Below, one piece after another: positions 48,648 through 60,902 of a DNA stretch of 64,000 nucleotides. The DNA is taken from contig UESW01004379.1 of NCBI GenBank assembly GCA_900491605.1, positions 174,159 to 238,158 of the forward strand, read 5' to 3'. The translations under genes were made by a program, and so were the position numbers. The stretch comes from Calamus simplicifolius. Its lineage: Eukaryota; Streptophyta; Magnoliopsida; Arecales; Arecaceae. A model generated the notes under the pieces. That model was not told the DNA's origin, did no database searches, and saw nothing but the letters and a program-made list of their open reading frames with translations. Each line of letters opens with the position of its first letter. Position 1 is the first letter of the stretch.

Positions 48648-50872
48648 GTGTAATGCTTAAAGAAAGCGTTCCGTGCGTGATTCAAGCCTATCTTTATCTT
48701 CTTCTATTTTGGTTCTTATCTTCTTAAGAAAAAACTTTCATTTTTCATCTTTATCTTCTTCTATCTTGGTTCTATCTTGGTTCTTATCTTCTTTATCTAT
48801 CTGGTTCTTATCTTCTTAAAGAAAAACTTTCATTTTTCAAATATTCCCCAACAGCCTATGTTATGCCATTTTGGGGCTCCAAAGCATTAACCCAAGAGGG
48901 AACCTTATCAATCCCAACCGAGAAAAGCCTCCCGATCCCACCATTGGATGGCCGTCGGTTTACCGCAATGTACCGATCCCTGGCTCCCCTGTGCTCCGTT
49001 CATAGCCAAGAAAACTTGACCCTAAAGTTAACCCTCATTTCCCAGGAAGGGGGCTTCTCAATGCCACCAAACTATCCAGAGTTCAGCAACTGCCGTGCCA
49101 GTCGCTCCCACATCGATCTGAAGGTCAGTGAGATCCCTTGCTTCTCCAACCTCTCCCCTCTCTCCGGTTTAAGGGACCCTGTCATGATCCTTCACGGCTG
49201 GATTTGTTCTTAGCTGGATTTGCCAAGCAAATGAGAGCCGAATATGGAAAGGGACTTGGAGTACAAACCCAATAAATCACTGGGTCTCCTTCCAAGATAA
49301 AAGAGTAGAATTTTTTTTTTAATAAAAAAAATTGAATCTCACAAAGGGAAGAGAGATTTGTGGAACGCACATCCTATAACCTAGTGATGATGATGCTCTA
49401 ACTTCCCGTGAATGATTTGCAAATGGTCTAGAATGCCTTACTCCAAAAAAAAGACGCAAATTTATAATTACTTGTGTGAGAATTTAATTTAAATTTAATT
49501 ATATATTTAGTTTATGGATTTCGTATGGATCTTTAAGTAAGTGTATAAGGCTATATTCCTCAATATATCTATTATGAACACTCTCAACTAAGTTTTGTTT
49601 GATACAATCACTGGCTGTACCTATTATTTAATTATATTGTTTATTTTTCTTTTGAAAGAATGATCAGACTAGGTCCAATACAATTCATAATTTAAACTTT
49701 GGGTAACTTTTTTATTTATTTTCTTCTAAAATTTACTTTTATCTGAATTATTCACAAATACCTTGATGCAAATTCATTGAAGCATGGCCTTAGAAAATAT
49801 GCAAGGCTATCAATTTTGAACCAACATTAAAATGAATAATTATAATGACAAATGGAAATATTTCATAATTTATTAGTTCAGAATATAAGGTTTAGATGCA
49901 TTTGGTATCAAATATGAAATACTAGCTGCGCATCTACTAAAATTTTTAAATATAAACCTTGAAGTTAGGTGTTCTACGGCTCTAAAAAGTTATAACAATA
50001 ATAATATGAGCTAATAGCTTCGTAAATCTCTTCCAATACATAATAATATGAATTAAAATATAAATATATTATTTCATAATCATTAAATTTAATAATATTA
50101 TCTCTATGTCAATCATACTAAGGATAAACAATAGAACTTTGCAAATTTAATTAAATAGTATAGTATTTGCAATCATAACTCATAATATAATTCCCAAATA
50201 ATTATAGTAACACCATATATGCTAACTTTTATAATTTAAATTATAACATCATTCTACCATAATTGTATATTCATGATTTCTATATATGATAAATTATAAG
50301 TACATATTAGATTCAACAGTTCGACAATATATTAGTTAAAGTCACACTCCTACCAATAGTCGACAACATAAATATCATGTATACTACAATTGGTAACTAT
50401 TATTATGCTACACTAGGCAATATCATACTAAACAATATACTTATGCAACAAGTTTTTATGCTTTTTTTTCTTAATATATTAGACATATTTAATTAGCTCA
50501 TGGTAGACTAGCCATGACCATACCTTTATCAATAGCTGTTTACAAAAAGAAATAGAAAGAGGTGTTATATACGCAGGCTCAATACAGAAAGAGAGGTGTC
50601 ACGTCCACCATAACTAGTTATAAAGGCACCACACTCATATCAGCGGTTGCCTATAGAAAAATGCTATGTATTCATTCATGCGTATCCATTCATGATTGGA
50701 CAATACTCTCACGTTGCTCGTCGAATTGCACCCATTCAAATTTATATTTTTTTATAATTTATTGGTTAATAACATACATGCTTCATGGTAATTATCATTA
50801 CCATTAATTTAATGAAAATTCAGACTTCATAATGATATTACAATTTAAACAATAGCACCTCATAGAATATTT
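48648..50872. other. Intergenic DNA, no gene seen
   Basis: It begins with a TCTTATCTTCTT-rich minisatellite (48690-48835), then AT-rich DNA. An open frame at 48863-49213 has no recognisable features. Confidence 0.6.
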
Positions 50873-50919
50873 CACTATAAGAAAATGTCAAAATAGTGAC
50901 AAAATTATGATGAAAATTT

Positions 50920-51870
50920 TCGTCACTAAATTGTGACGGTTTAGTAACAAAATAGTGACAAAAAATTAAAATCAGTGACGGATTAGTTTTTTCGTCACTA
51001 AACTGTCACTAAATTAGCGACGGACTATTACATCCGTCACTAATTTAGTGACGGATTGCCCTTCCGTCACTAATTCATAACAAATTAGTGATGGAAGAGC
51101 AATCCGTCACTAACTTGGTGATGGATTGCTTTTTCATCACTAATCCATCACAAATTAGTGATGAAAACAATCGTCACTAATTAGTGACGAATTATTTTCC
51201 ATCACTAATCCATCAAAATTAGTGATGGATGGGAAATTCATCACTAATTTAGTGATAGATTGCCCTTCCGTCACTAATCCATAACAAATTAGTGACGAAA
51301 GAGCAATCCGTCACTAAATTAGTGACGGATTAGTGACGGATATTTCTTCCGTCACTAATCCATCACTAATTTAGTGACGGATTGGGCAATCCGTCACTAA
51401 TTTTGTGACGGATGAGGCAATCCGTCACTAACTTAATGATGGATTACTTTTCGTCACTAATCCGTCATAAATTAGTGATGGAAAACAATCGTCACTAATT
51501 AGTGACGAATTATTTTTCGTCACTAATCGAAATCCATCACTAAATTAGTGATGGATTGCCCTTTCGTCACTAATTCATCACTAATTAGTGACGGAAGAGC
51601 AATCCATCACTAAATTAGTGATGGATTGCCCCATCCGTCACTAATTTAGTGACGGATTGGACTTCCGTTACTAATCCGTCACTAATTTAGTGACGGATTG
51701 CCCTATCCATCACTAATTTAGTGATGGAAGAGCAATCCGTCACTAATTTAGTGATGAATTGCTCTTTCGTCATTAATCCATCACTAAATTAGTGATGGAC
51801 TGCCCCAATTCGTCACTAATTTAGTGACGAATTAGTGATGAATTTTTTATTGGCCACTAAATTTATATTC
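50920..51870. repeat. CACTA-2 left subterminal palindrome array
   Basis: Dozens of copies of CCGTCACTAA and its complement TTAGTGACGG, often joined back to back, giving 20-21-base palindromes separated by TGCCC or GAGCAATCC spacers. Confidence 0.95.
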
Positions 51871-52019
51871 TAATTTTTTTTAAAAAAATTGTAACGAAAT
51901 TATTAATCTGGTGTGCCTAAATTTATATTCTAAATTTAAAAAAAAAAATATTATCATTATTATTTTAATCTCTGGATTCTTGGACGCTCTCGTCGACGCG
52001 CGCCCATTCCACTTCTCCC

Positions 52020-52590
52020 CGTAGAATTCACGTGGACCGGATGGTACAGAACGACTCCCTCCGGCTTAATGCCGTCCGCGGTTTAGACGGTCTGGTCCGG
52101 TTCGGTGACCCAGAAAAAAAAAGTTAAAAAAATGTTACAGGCCTTCATCAAGCTTCTCCCTCTCCTGCTACTTCTCACCTCAGCCGTGTCTTTCTCCTAT
52201 TTAAACCCTCCTCTCCGCCCTTCATTCCAGTTGCGCCCTTATTCGGCCGTCGTTTGAGATCGATCGCAGGTACAATAGCTCGCCCCCTTCTATCTTGCTC
52301 TCTCTGGCTTTGATTTTAGGGTTGGGGTTTCGATTTCTTTTCTGGTCACGGTTTTTCTTCCTTCCGTTTAGGGTTCTTCAGCACTATTCTTGGTTGTTTT
52401 CATTCGAATCATGAGGTTCGATAGTTGTTAATTTGGTTTTCTTTTGGATTCTGGCTCAGCTTGCAGCCATGGGGAAACCGATGAAGCAACCGAGGGAAAG
52501 TGGGGGAGGAAGAGATGGGAGGAGATCGGAAGGTCTGGGTGGCAATGGACTTCTCTAAGAACAGCAAGAAGGTGCTCGGGTGTTTGTTAA
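52020..52590 (+). pseudogene. Captured promoter and first exon, possibly universal-stress-protein-like
   Basis: GC-richer DNA with a TATTTAAA box near 52197. A 5'-UTR intron runs from GCAG|GTACAATAG at 52270 to CTTGCAG at 52466, followed by ATG at 52469. In a frame shifted by one base, DRKVWVAMDFSKNSKKVLG is encoded near 52515-52575, resembling the first strand-helix of universal-stress-protein-like adenine-nucleotide hydrolases. The reading breaks off where a 28-bp sequence begins that recurs at 53298. The host-gene identity is tentative, but the promoter/UTR-intron/ATG layout is clear. Confidence 0.45.
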
Positions 52591-52636
52591 TATGACTTAA
52601 TTAGTCATATTAATTTTATCTCCATCATGATTGTTT

Positions 52637-52797
52637 GCCTTTGATCCTCCACCGTGACGTGAAGTCCAACAACATCCTCCTTGATTTCAACTTCGAAGCT
52701 CATGTTGCCGACTTTGGGCTCGCCAAGTTCTTGCAGGATTCCGGTACCTCCGAATGCATGTCTGCCATCGCCGGCTCCTATGGCTACATTGCTCCAG
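52637..52797 (+). pseudogene. Captured receptor-kinase exon piece (CLAVATA1/BAM type)
   Basis: One uninterrupted stretch encodes the kinase catalytic loop HRDVKSNNILLD, the Mg-binding DFG within AHVADFGLAKF, the activation segment GTSECMSAIAGS and the P+1 part YGYIAP. It ends at CCAG|GTGATAG, a plausible conserved splice donor. The sequence is typical of plant leucine-rich-repeat receptor kinases of the CLAVATA1/BAM group. Only about 53 residues are present, with no receptor part and no C-lobe remainder, so it is a captured fragment and not a gene. Confidence 0.88.
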
Positions 52798-54888
52798 GTG
52801 ATAGTTTCCTTCGTCACGGCATATATTGTTTGTCTTCTGTGTTGTTAGCTAGCGTTTGACTGCATTGTTGCATCATTAATTTACTTAACTGGATTTGTTA
52901 CTGAGTTAATTGGGACAATTAATCAGAGAAAATTGATTTAGCTAACCATAAATAGCAATGATATAAGGCTTAATGGCAAGGACTTGTTACAGTAAACCGT
53001 TTTGGTGGCATGCTCTGCTTCTCCTTTTAGGCTTTCACTTTGTCCTGCCTTTGCTTCAGTCATTGAAAGCTGACAGTTTCTTTTTAACCGGAAAAGTTAC
53101 TTTTAGCTCTTAATTTGCTCTTTCTGACCATAGAATGAAAAAATCTCCACCTTTAGCTTGCATGTCAAATTGGGGATGTGGAATTACAAATTCGGCATCA
53201 ATTTCTTATGACGTGGTCTCTAGTTTATTCCTTGACCCATTAAAATGGCCGCTAGTTTCTTCTATGCTTCAGTTGATCTCAGGGATTGCATTCCAAGTGA
53301 CTTAATTAGTCATATTAATTTTATCACTTCTGCTTTGGCAATGAACTGCTTTGGTTCATTATCTAAGTGTCTTGTCATGGTCAGATTCCAAAAGCTTTGG
53401 GAAGTGTTTCTGTGCTTAAACATGACTTTCTTCTTCTTCTTCTTCTAACTTATTGTGCTTTGTTCTTACATACTCTATGCTTTCCAATTAAAATTGTTAT
53501 TCTAAAGTGATCTATATGTTTACATGTATCTTTAGGGCAAAAACACTAAAGACAGCGTAACATATTCATTTCTTCTTTCTTCTTTTTCTTTCCCAAGTGC
53601 AACAGCACAGCAGCTGGTGATGCTATATGTTTTTAGGTTGTGACACTAAAATAAAACATAATTTGGTATTTGTATTATCAAATACACAGAAGTATGTAAG
53701 CATTTATTCTTTATCTAGGTTCCAAGCCATTCTTGGGAAAACCAAGGGTGGCATTTGCACTTCTTTTTTATACTTTAAGGACCTAAAATTTGGGTTGTCA
53801 CCTAAACTGGTTAGGGATGGGGCCAAAGGCTCTTTGGTCAACAAAAACCTGGACTGATTAGCTAGCTTGGTGGCTTGTGTTTATGTATGTATGCCTGTCT
53901 AACTTCATTATTTATTATTAGAGTTTATCAAATAAGTGAAGTAGAATATTTGCATTTGGAAGTTGATATCAGGCTTTACATGAACAATCTTCAAAAAAGC
54001 TGCTTTTAGGAGCAAATATGACAGGTCAAAGCATAAGCTGGAATCCACAAATAACATATAACTTCAACTCTCGTCTTGAATTATTTCCTGCAAACTCAAG
54101 ATGAGACAAAACATAGAGTGATCCTCAGGTATCAGTTATGCAATTGAAACTTTATGTGCTCCTTTTTTCTGTTGTTGTTGTGTTTGTTGTTGCTTCTTGA
54201 TGTTTCTATGATCAAGGACTCGGATGTGTAACTATCTTCTTCTTGAAAGCTTGATAGCATCTTTGTCAAGATGGAGTGCTTGGTAACAGGAAGTAGATTG
54301 GTTGGTTAAAATAATGTGATGATGCTAAGTTGGTTAAAAAATATGATGTTTTCTCCAGGTATTTCAGTATTTAGATATTTCATTAGAATATAGGATTTCC
54401 CCAGAAGACATGCATGGTTCAAATTTTATGAAGCTAAAAAAACCTGGATGTCTGTTTGGATTGTGATGCAACTGATGGGCATATGTTCTTTTCTTAAGCT
54501 ATAGTAGGCCCTCGATCAACCTAAATCACCATCTCCAGGTATGCTTTTGCAGTGGCATAAATCAAAGGTTCAAACAATAATCGAGTTCCACAAATGATTA
54601 ACACAAGCAGTGTTCTGTCATGTTTACCTTGGAATATTAACAATGTTTGCTATGTTGCTTGTACCAACAATTGATTTTCTGAAGATAGTTTCATTTCTCT
54701 GAGGATCTCAACTTGATACTGCATTATTAAACACAGCTTCATTTTTATAAATAGCCTTCTAGATTTTAGGAACTCTTGCATAAATTTTCAAGCATATTGG
54801 GCTAGCAGTGCTTGTAAATTAATGTTTTTATTGGTAATGGAACTAAAGGGTCAAAGACCATTTCTTGTTTCACTTGATCTATAAGTTA
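52798..54888. other. Non-coding interior of CACTA-2
   Basis: Intron-like, T-rich DNA without a supported exon. It probably derives from introns of the captured genes. It contains the second copy (53298-53325) of a 28-bp sequence also found at 52593-52620. Confidence 0.6.
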
Positions 54889-55905
54889 GATGTTGCCGGG
54901 CTGCAGAATGAAAATGGATCTTTTTCTGGTGATATATAGGGTGAAACTGACACAAGGTATGGTCCTCTATTCATGTTATTTTCTCTCTTTTTTTTTTAAA
55001 AAAAACGGTTTGCTATCTTATTGCATTGCGACCAGTTCTCCTGTAGGTTCTCTTATTGTGCAATTTGCTGTCTCTCAATATTGCATCATCTAGATAAAAT
55101 TGATGTGGAAAATGCTGTGAATTACATTGTAAGCTGCAAAAATTTGGATGGTGGATTTGACTCTATACTTGGAGGAGAGTTGCATGATGGGCAGAGTATG
55201 TTTTGCCATATTATTGGGTCACTTAGCATTACATTTATCACAGCTCTTCCTGGGAAGGCAAAAGGAAGATATATTATCACAGTTGCCTTTAATGAACTTT
55301 GGTGCATATCACTATGAACATGTCTGCCATTTCTTGGTCATTTATCAAGGTTTATTGAACATTGGAATGGTTTAAAAACAAGATATTCTCAGTTTTGTCC
55401 AGCTGTTAATCATATGTTATTTTCACTACTGTTTTGCTGGCAATGCTTTTGTATGTTATCAGTTTTTAGTCTTAGCTGCTAATCGTATGTTATTTTTTCT
55501 ACTGTCATGGTGGCAATGCTTTTGTTAGTTTACTTGCTTTTCCATTCTGAACTTCAAGTTTGATTGAACATACTTGATATACAACCAATATTGCAGTCTT
55601 CTGTTGTGTGGGAGCTCTTTCAATCACATGTTCCCTGCACCATGTTGACAGAGATCTTCTTGGCTGGTGGCTATGCGAGCGGCAATGTAGAGACGGAGGT
55701 TTCAATGGCTGCCCTGAGAAGCTTGCTGATGTTGGGAGTTCTTGACCCCTTTGTTATAAAGAAAAACTTGATTTAGAGGTATTTTTCAACAATTCATAAT
55801 TAAAAATGCCATCAAAATCTTATCAGGTCTGCTATTCTTGGTGGGTACCAGCCAGCCTGATAATGATTGATAGGGTGCACTGGATTGACAAGGATAAACT
55901 CACCT
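54889..55905 (+). pseudogene. Captured Rab geranylgeranyl transferase beta-subunit fragment
   Basis: Four exon pieces lie in the correct order. 54889-54956 reads VAGLQNENGSFSGDI, then a stop in place of Trp (TAG 54937-54939), then GETDTR and a GT donor. 55047 to about 55250 reads DKIDVENAVNYIVSCKNLDG. About 55600-55740 reads VDRDLLGWWLCERQ and GGFNGCPEKLADV. 55826-55905 reads CYSWWVPASLIMIDRVHWID. These are prenyltransferase beta-subunit repeats of the Rab-specific enzyme, which attaches geranylgeranyl groups to Rab GTPases. Introns are retained, so genomic DNA, not mRNA, was captured. The stop and frame changes make it non-functional. Confidence 0.9.
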
Positions 55906-55914
55906 GGTTCTTCA

Positions 55915-56097
55915 AAAACTACCAGGTTGTCTTCATCTAAGCTTGGACATGAGAGCCCAACATCTGGTGATGAAACTCTTTCAGCTCCTACATGTCTAGT
56001 GATACTTAACACGGAAATGAGGATTGCTTCAGTAGCTGCAGATGGACGTCACACACTAGCATTGTTCACTTCATGCTACATCAGAGGGAGCCAGTAA
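55915..56097 (+). pseudogene. Captured RCC1-like repeat fragment
   Basis: An open stretch reads LGHESPTSGDETLSAP and then MRIASVAADGRHTLALF, the beta-propeller blade pattern of RCC1/UVR8-type proteins. It follows the geranylgeranyl transferase piece within about 20 bases. It is short, so the family assignment is moderate. Confidence 0.5.
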
Positions 56098-56344
56098 ACG
56101 GTGTTCAAAGGATTGCTTCAGATGTACCTTTCTAAGTGTAGAGTCCCTAAGGCAGCCGAAGACATCTTAATAATTTGATGTCTAATGTATAAAACATTAG
56201 TATTGTTGATGTATACAGTTATATTTATCTTATTTTATGAATGCATTTTTTATTCTTAAATTTGAATTTTCATCTATAAATTTCATTAGAATGTATTAAT
56301 ATATTATAATTTAAAAATAATTTTAAATTTATAAGAATAAAAAT

Positions 56345-56901
56345 TTGGTTAAATTTTTTAGGTTAATGATGGATTAGTGATGGATTTCTGATAGAAATAA
56401 TAGTGATGGATTAGTGACAAAATATTAGTGATTGATTTGTGATGGAACAATAACAAATGATTGATGAATTCTTTTGTCACTAATTCATCACTATTAGTGA
56501 TGGACTAGTGACGAAAGTTTTAGTGACTAAATTTTCGTCACTAATCCATCACTAAATTATGATGGAATAGTGATGGAAATATTGTGATGGAATAGTGACG
56601 AAATAATGCGTGATGGATAGTCTGTCACTAATCCGTCACAATTTAGTGACGAAAAATATGTTTCGTCACAAATTTTTGATGGAATATTCCGTCACAAATC
56701 TGTCACTATTATTTTGTGATGGACCTCTTTTCGTCACAAATCTGTCGCTATTATTTTGTGATGGACCTTTTTCCGTCACTAAATTTAGTGACGGTAAAAA
56801 TGGTGACGATAAGATTTTCGTCACTAATCCATCACTAAACCCAATTTGTGACGGAATAGTGATGGAAGTTTTTGTCACTATTATACTATTTTCTTGTAGT
56901 G
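56345..56901. repeat. CACTA-2 right subterminal array and terminus
   Basis: More degenerate than the left array, with GTGATGGA and TTCGTCACTAA words, ending TTTTCTTGTAGTG at 56901. Confidence 0.9.
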
Positions 56902-57529
56902 TTTATGATAATATAGATAATTATACAGTAATAGAGGATAAATACACGTTAAATATTGAAGGTATATAGGGGATGGTATTTCAAATTTTTTACTCTAATG
57001 AGAGTTCTAATGATCAAAAGTATTAGCTCATAATGTAGGCACGCATGCTTAATACATCCAAGCTTATTTTAGATTAATAAAATATGAAGTTGAACTTACT
57101 CGCATATTTTAGATGAATAAAGCCCTTAGTTCTAATTTTTTAAAATTTAAAATCATCTTTTCCCGATGTCGGTCCCAACTTATTTGCAAAGTATTAATTA
57201 ATAATAATAATAATAAGGGTCAGAACATTATCTCTATCAAGGTGGCCCAGACTTGACCTCCTGAGATCAGACTGTACCTTAGCCATATCAATAGCTAATT
57301 TTTTTTCAAAAAAAAAGGTAGAGAAGGAGTGCTCGAAAGAGAATGTTAGAGAGAGAAGATGCTAGAGAGAGTGTGTGTATTGAGAGGGAGAAATGCTTTA
57401 GAGAGTTAGAGAGGGAAAGTGAGGAAATAAAATAATAAAAAGAAAAAGGAAAAGAGGGAAGGAAAATAAGGGGGAGTAGTGAATAGGAGGAGACCGTGAC
57501 TTGCTCTACTGTGCCTGACCTAGGAAGAG
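56902..57529. other. Intergenic DNA, no gene seen
   Basis: AT-rich, then a purine-rich GAGAGA stretch at 57310-57480 on the plus strand. No supported gene. Confidence 0.6.
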
Positions 57530-57534
57530 AGAGA

Positions 57535-57940
57535 TGTTGGGCCTGGTGTGGTGCTATCAAGGCCCAGGAGGGCTAACTTGTATTGGGCTGGGTGTAGATC
57601 CAATGGTTAAGATTAAATCATGGATGGAATAGAACATATTCTTTTCTCTCAATCTTTTCTCAACGTGAAGAGAGAAGAGGGAGAGAAGAATCCAACAAAG
57701 AATAGAAAATATTTATTTATTAGAGAGAAGAGGGAGAGAAGAATCCAACAAAGAAAGATAAATATTTATTTATTAAAAATAAATCTTCAGGAATTAGGGG
57801 GCTGTTGAGTTTTGAACTTAGGAAGAGCAAACACGTTACTGCTGCGCCAATCTGATTATTGGTAAGAAAAGGTGAAAGCTCAGGATACTTCTTCAGCGAG
57901 GTTGATCCCATTGCTGTTTATTGAGGACTAAATCCCAACA
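57535..57940 (+). repeat. Copia-4 5' LTR (406 bp)
   Basis: 120 bp shorter than the 3' LTR and with an internal duplication of an AGAGAAGAGGGAGAGAAG block (57670-57760). Confidence 0.93.
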
Positions 57941-57942
57941 AT

Positions 57943-57953
57943 TGGTATCAGAG
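57943..57953 (+). other. Copia-4 primer binding site
   Basis: TGGTATCAGAG, complementary to initiator tRNA-Met, two bases after the LTR. Confidence 0.92.
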
Positions 57954-58072
57954 TCAGGCTCAAAAAGAAGTTGGTTGGAGATCTTCAAGGGCTGAAAAAT
58001 TTCTGTAAGGCTTCATCAAGATCTTTCAATTTTTGGAATATTTTTGTGCTATTTTTTGGTTGAGATCTGGCC

Positions 58073-60835
58073 ATGGATAGTAGCATAAAATTAGATTTTG
58101 AGAAGTTTGATGAGAAAGGAGTTTCTCCATGTGGAAAGTCCTGGTAGAGGACCTTCTTGTGCAGCAGGATTTAGATCTGGCTTGGAGGAAAAACCAGATG
58201 GGATGACAGATAAGCAGTGGATGTCGTTGGAGAAGAAAGCATATTCAACGATCAGAGGATGTCTGGCAGATTTAGCCCTTTATTCAGTGCTGGAGGAGAA
58301 GACACCGAAGGGACTCTGATCGAAGTTGCAAGCCCTCTACATGGGAAAGAACATGTGCAACAAGTTGATGTTGAAGAAGCGTCTCTACAGCATTCGGATG
58401 TCAGAAGGTGGAGATGTGCTGGGCCATATCCAGGTATTCGACCATGTGAGCAAAGAATTGCTGAATGTCGGGGTCAAGATGGAGGAGAAAGATAAGGCAC
58501 TTTTACTACTGTGCCCACATCACATGACTCATTGGTCATGACGCTGCTCTATGGAAAGGAGACATTGTTCTATGAAGTTATTGTCTTGGTACTTCGAACG
58601 AATGAGCAGAGGGAAAAGATGACCAAGGATGCTATTACCCAAGAGGGTCTATCAGTTGGGAAAGGATCAGGCAGAGGCAGGGACAAGAGTAGGCCTAGGT
58701 GACGGTTACAGTCCAGGAAGGCTAAGTGCTACAAGTGTGGTGAGGTAGGACATTTCAAGAGGGCTGTCCAAAATGAAAAAAGGGATAAAAGAGAGGATCT
58801 GAATCTGTGAGTACAGTTGCAGGATAGGAGGTGAAGGATGATCTCTTTGTAGTATCAGATGGTCACAGGCATAGTACAGAGATGTTGACCTTGGATTCAG
58901 CTTATTCTCATCATTACACTCCCAACCGGTCGTGGTTCAACACTTACACAGAGGTTGATGAGGGTGTGTGACTCTTAGAGATGATCACTCTTGCAAGGTG
59001 GCAGGGATTGGCACAGTAAGGGTGAGAATGTTTGATGGTATGGTACGCACTCTTACTAGTGTAAAGCATGTCCCAGAACTCAAGAAAAATTTGGTGTCAC
59101 TAGGGTACCTGGAGCAGACTAGATATAGCTTCAACAGTCATGCCAGGAGTGGAGTTCTGAATATCTCCATTGGAGCTATGGTGATGATGAGGGAGAAGGC
59201 TAGAAAATAACTTATACAGGTTGGAGGGCTCTATGGTGACCAATAAATCTATGGCAGCAGCTATGGAATAGGATCCTCGGGATGTGTACAAGATGTGGCA
59301 TTACCGTCTAGGCCACATGGAAGACAGGGGAATGAAAGAACTAAGCAAGAGAGAACTGCTTTTGGACCTAAGTGGTGGAGATATAGAGATCTGTGAGCCA
59401 TGTCAGATGGAAAAGCAAAGGAGAGTATAGTCTTGATCAGCATAGCTAGGAGTGCAGAACCACTGGAGCTAGTACACATGGATGTCTGGAGACCAGCCTC
59501 GGTTTCTGCAAGGAATGGGGCCAGATACTTCTTTACCTTGATAGATGATTTCTCAGGAAAGCAGTAGATCTACTTCATGAAGGAGAAATCAGAGGTCTTC
59601 ACCAAATTTAGAATCTGGAAGGCTAAGGTGGAAAGGGAGTAGGGTAGGAGTGTGAAGTGTCTGACGTCAGACAGTGGTGAAGAATATACCAGCAAAGGAG
59701 TCTCAGAGATTTTGTGAGGAGTGGGGCATCAAAAGGTATTTCTCAGTGATGAAAACTCCTCAACATGAAGGAGTGGCTAAGAGGATGAACATAACACTGT
59801 TGGAAAAGTAAGGTGCTTGAGGCTACAGACAAGGCTTCCAAAGATGTTTTGTATTGACGCAATAGATGTAGCCAGCTACTTGGTCAATCGATCATTGCAC
59901 ACCAGATTGAATGGAGGCATTCCAAAGGAGATATGGTCTGGAGGAAAGACATGCATGAACCATCTAAGGGTGTTTGGATGCACAACATTTATGCATGTTG
60001 GTGCTAGAGAGTGGAGTAAGTTGGACGTCAGGTCTAAAAAGATGTTTTTTCTGGTCTACTCGCATGGAATCATGGGGTATCGATTATGAGACCCCTTGGA
60101 AAAGAAGGTTGTTATCAGTAGGGATGTAACCTTTGATGAAAGCTTGATCCTCCAGAGCAGAAATGGTACAGATGCACAAACAAGGATTGCAGGAGGTGGA
60201 ACATAGTAACACTGGTCAGATGACTTCCTACACAATCGTGCCATTTGCTAGTGGACCAGGAGGATTTGAGATTCAAGTGGAGAGGACTAGCAGAGGGGTT
60301 AGAAGCAGAAGTTCAGCAGGATGCAGCATAGCAAAGGACTCAAAGATGTAGCTGGGTAGGGGACTGATACTAGGATCGCACTGCACATGCTCAGGAGAAA
60401 TGTGCGACCACCAGTTTGATACGGCTTCAAGGATTCGATGTCATATACTCTGGTGACAGCGAATGAAGATCCTTACACCTATCAGGAGGCTGTGGAGAGC
60501 CAGAACAGCTAGGACAGAGATAAGTGGGTTCAGGCTATGGCAGAAGATGAAACTATGGCAAGGAGTGCAGTCTCTCCATAAGATTGGCATGTGGTAGATG
60601 GTCCAGTTGTTGCAAGGAAAGAAACCCATTGGTCGCAAATGGGTTTATCATCGTAAAAAAAAGCCTTCATAGCAAGAGGTATTAGGTACAAGACAGAATT
60701 AGTGGCCAGATGATACTCTCAGAAAGAAGGCATCGACTATAGAGAGCTGGTGGAAGAAGGTGGAGTGGAGTTGGTGAAGGTACATACCAAGGAGAATCCA
60801 ACAATACACTGATCAAGGTTTTTTCAAGGAATAGC
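58073..60835 (+). pseudogene. Copia-4 gag-pol, broken and internally deleted
   Basis: ATG at 58073 (MDSSIKLDFEKFDEK). Gag pieces follow (KPDGMTDKQWMSLEKKAYS, LYMGKNMCNKLMLKKRLYS), then a zinc knuckle CYKCGEVGHFKR whose last Cys is lost by a shift. The protease is LDSAYSHHYTP with Asp-Ser-Ala in place of Asp-Ser-Gly. GAG-pre-integrase (MWHYRLGHME ... CEPCQM) and integrase (VHMDVW, LIDDFS, ending NHLRVFGCTTFMHV) follow with many stops. Reverse transcriptase starts at about 60440 (NEDPYTYQEAVES) and breaks near 60740. The final RNase H tail KVHTKENPT follows at once, so the catalytic YVDD region is gone. Confidence 0.85.
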
Positions 60836-60902
60836 TTTCGTAGGTATTGCAGCTGATGGATACAGTGGATATGCTGAGGCCCTGAAGCACCAAGGTGGAG
60901 AT

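Larger units (their letters stand above)
50873..56901. mobile_element. CACTA-2, complete non-autonomous element carrying host gene fragments
   Basis: Terminal inverted repeats are CACTATAAGAAAAT on the left and, complemented, CACTACAAGAAAAT on the right, with a TTT target duplication on both sides (50870-50872, 56902-56904). Length is 6029 bp. Subterminal arrays of TTAGTGACGGAT-type words occupy 50920-51870 and 56345-56880. No transposase is encoded. The 4-kb interior (51960-56200) instead holds pieces resembling at least three plant genes, all on the plus strand. This is a gene-capturing CACTA element mobilised in trans. Confidence 0.93.

Noticed and set aside
48863..49213. Open frame of 116 codons
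   Set aside because: No recognisable domain, no conserved start context, and surrounded by non-coding DNA.
50920..51870. Array of spaced short repeats that looks superficially like a CRISPR array
   Set aside because: The repeats are palindromic subterminal motifs of a CACTA element in plant DNA. Spacers are not unique and no cas genes exist.
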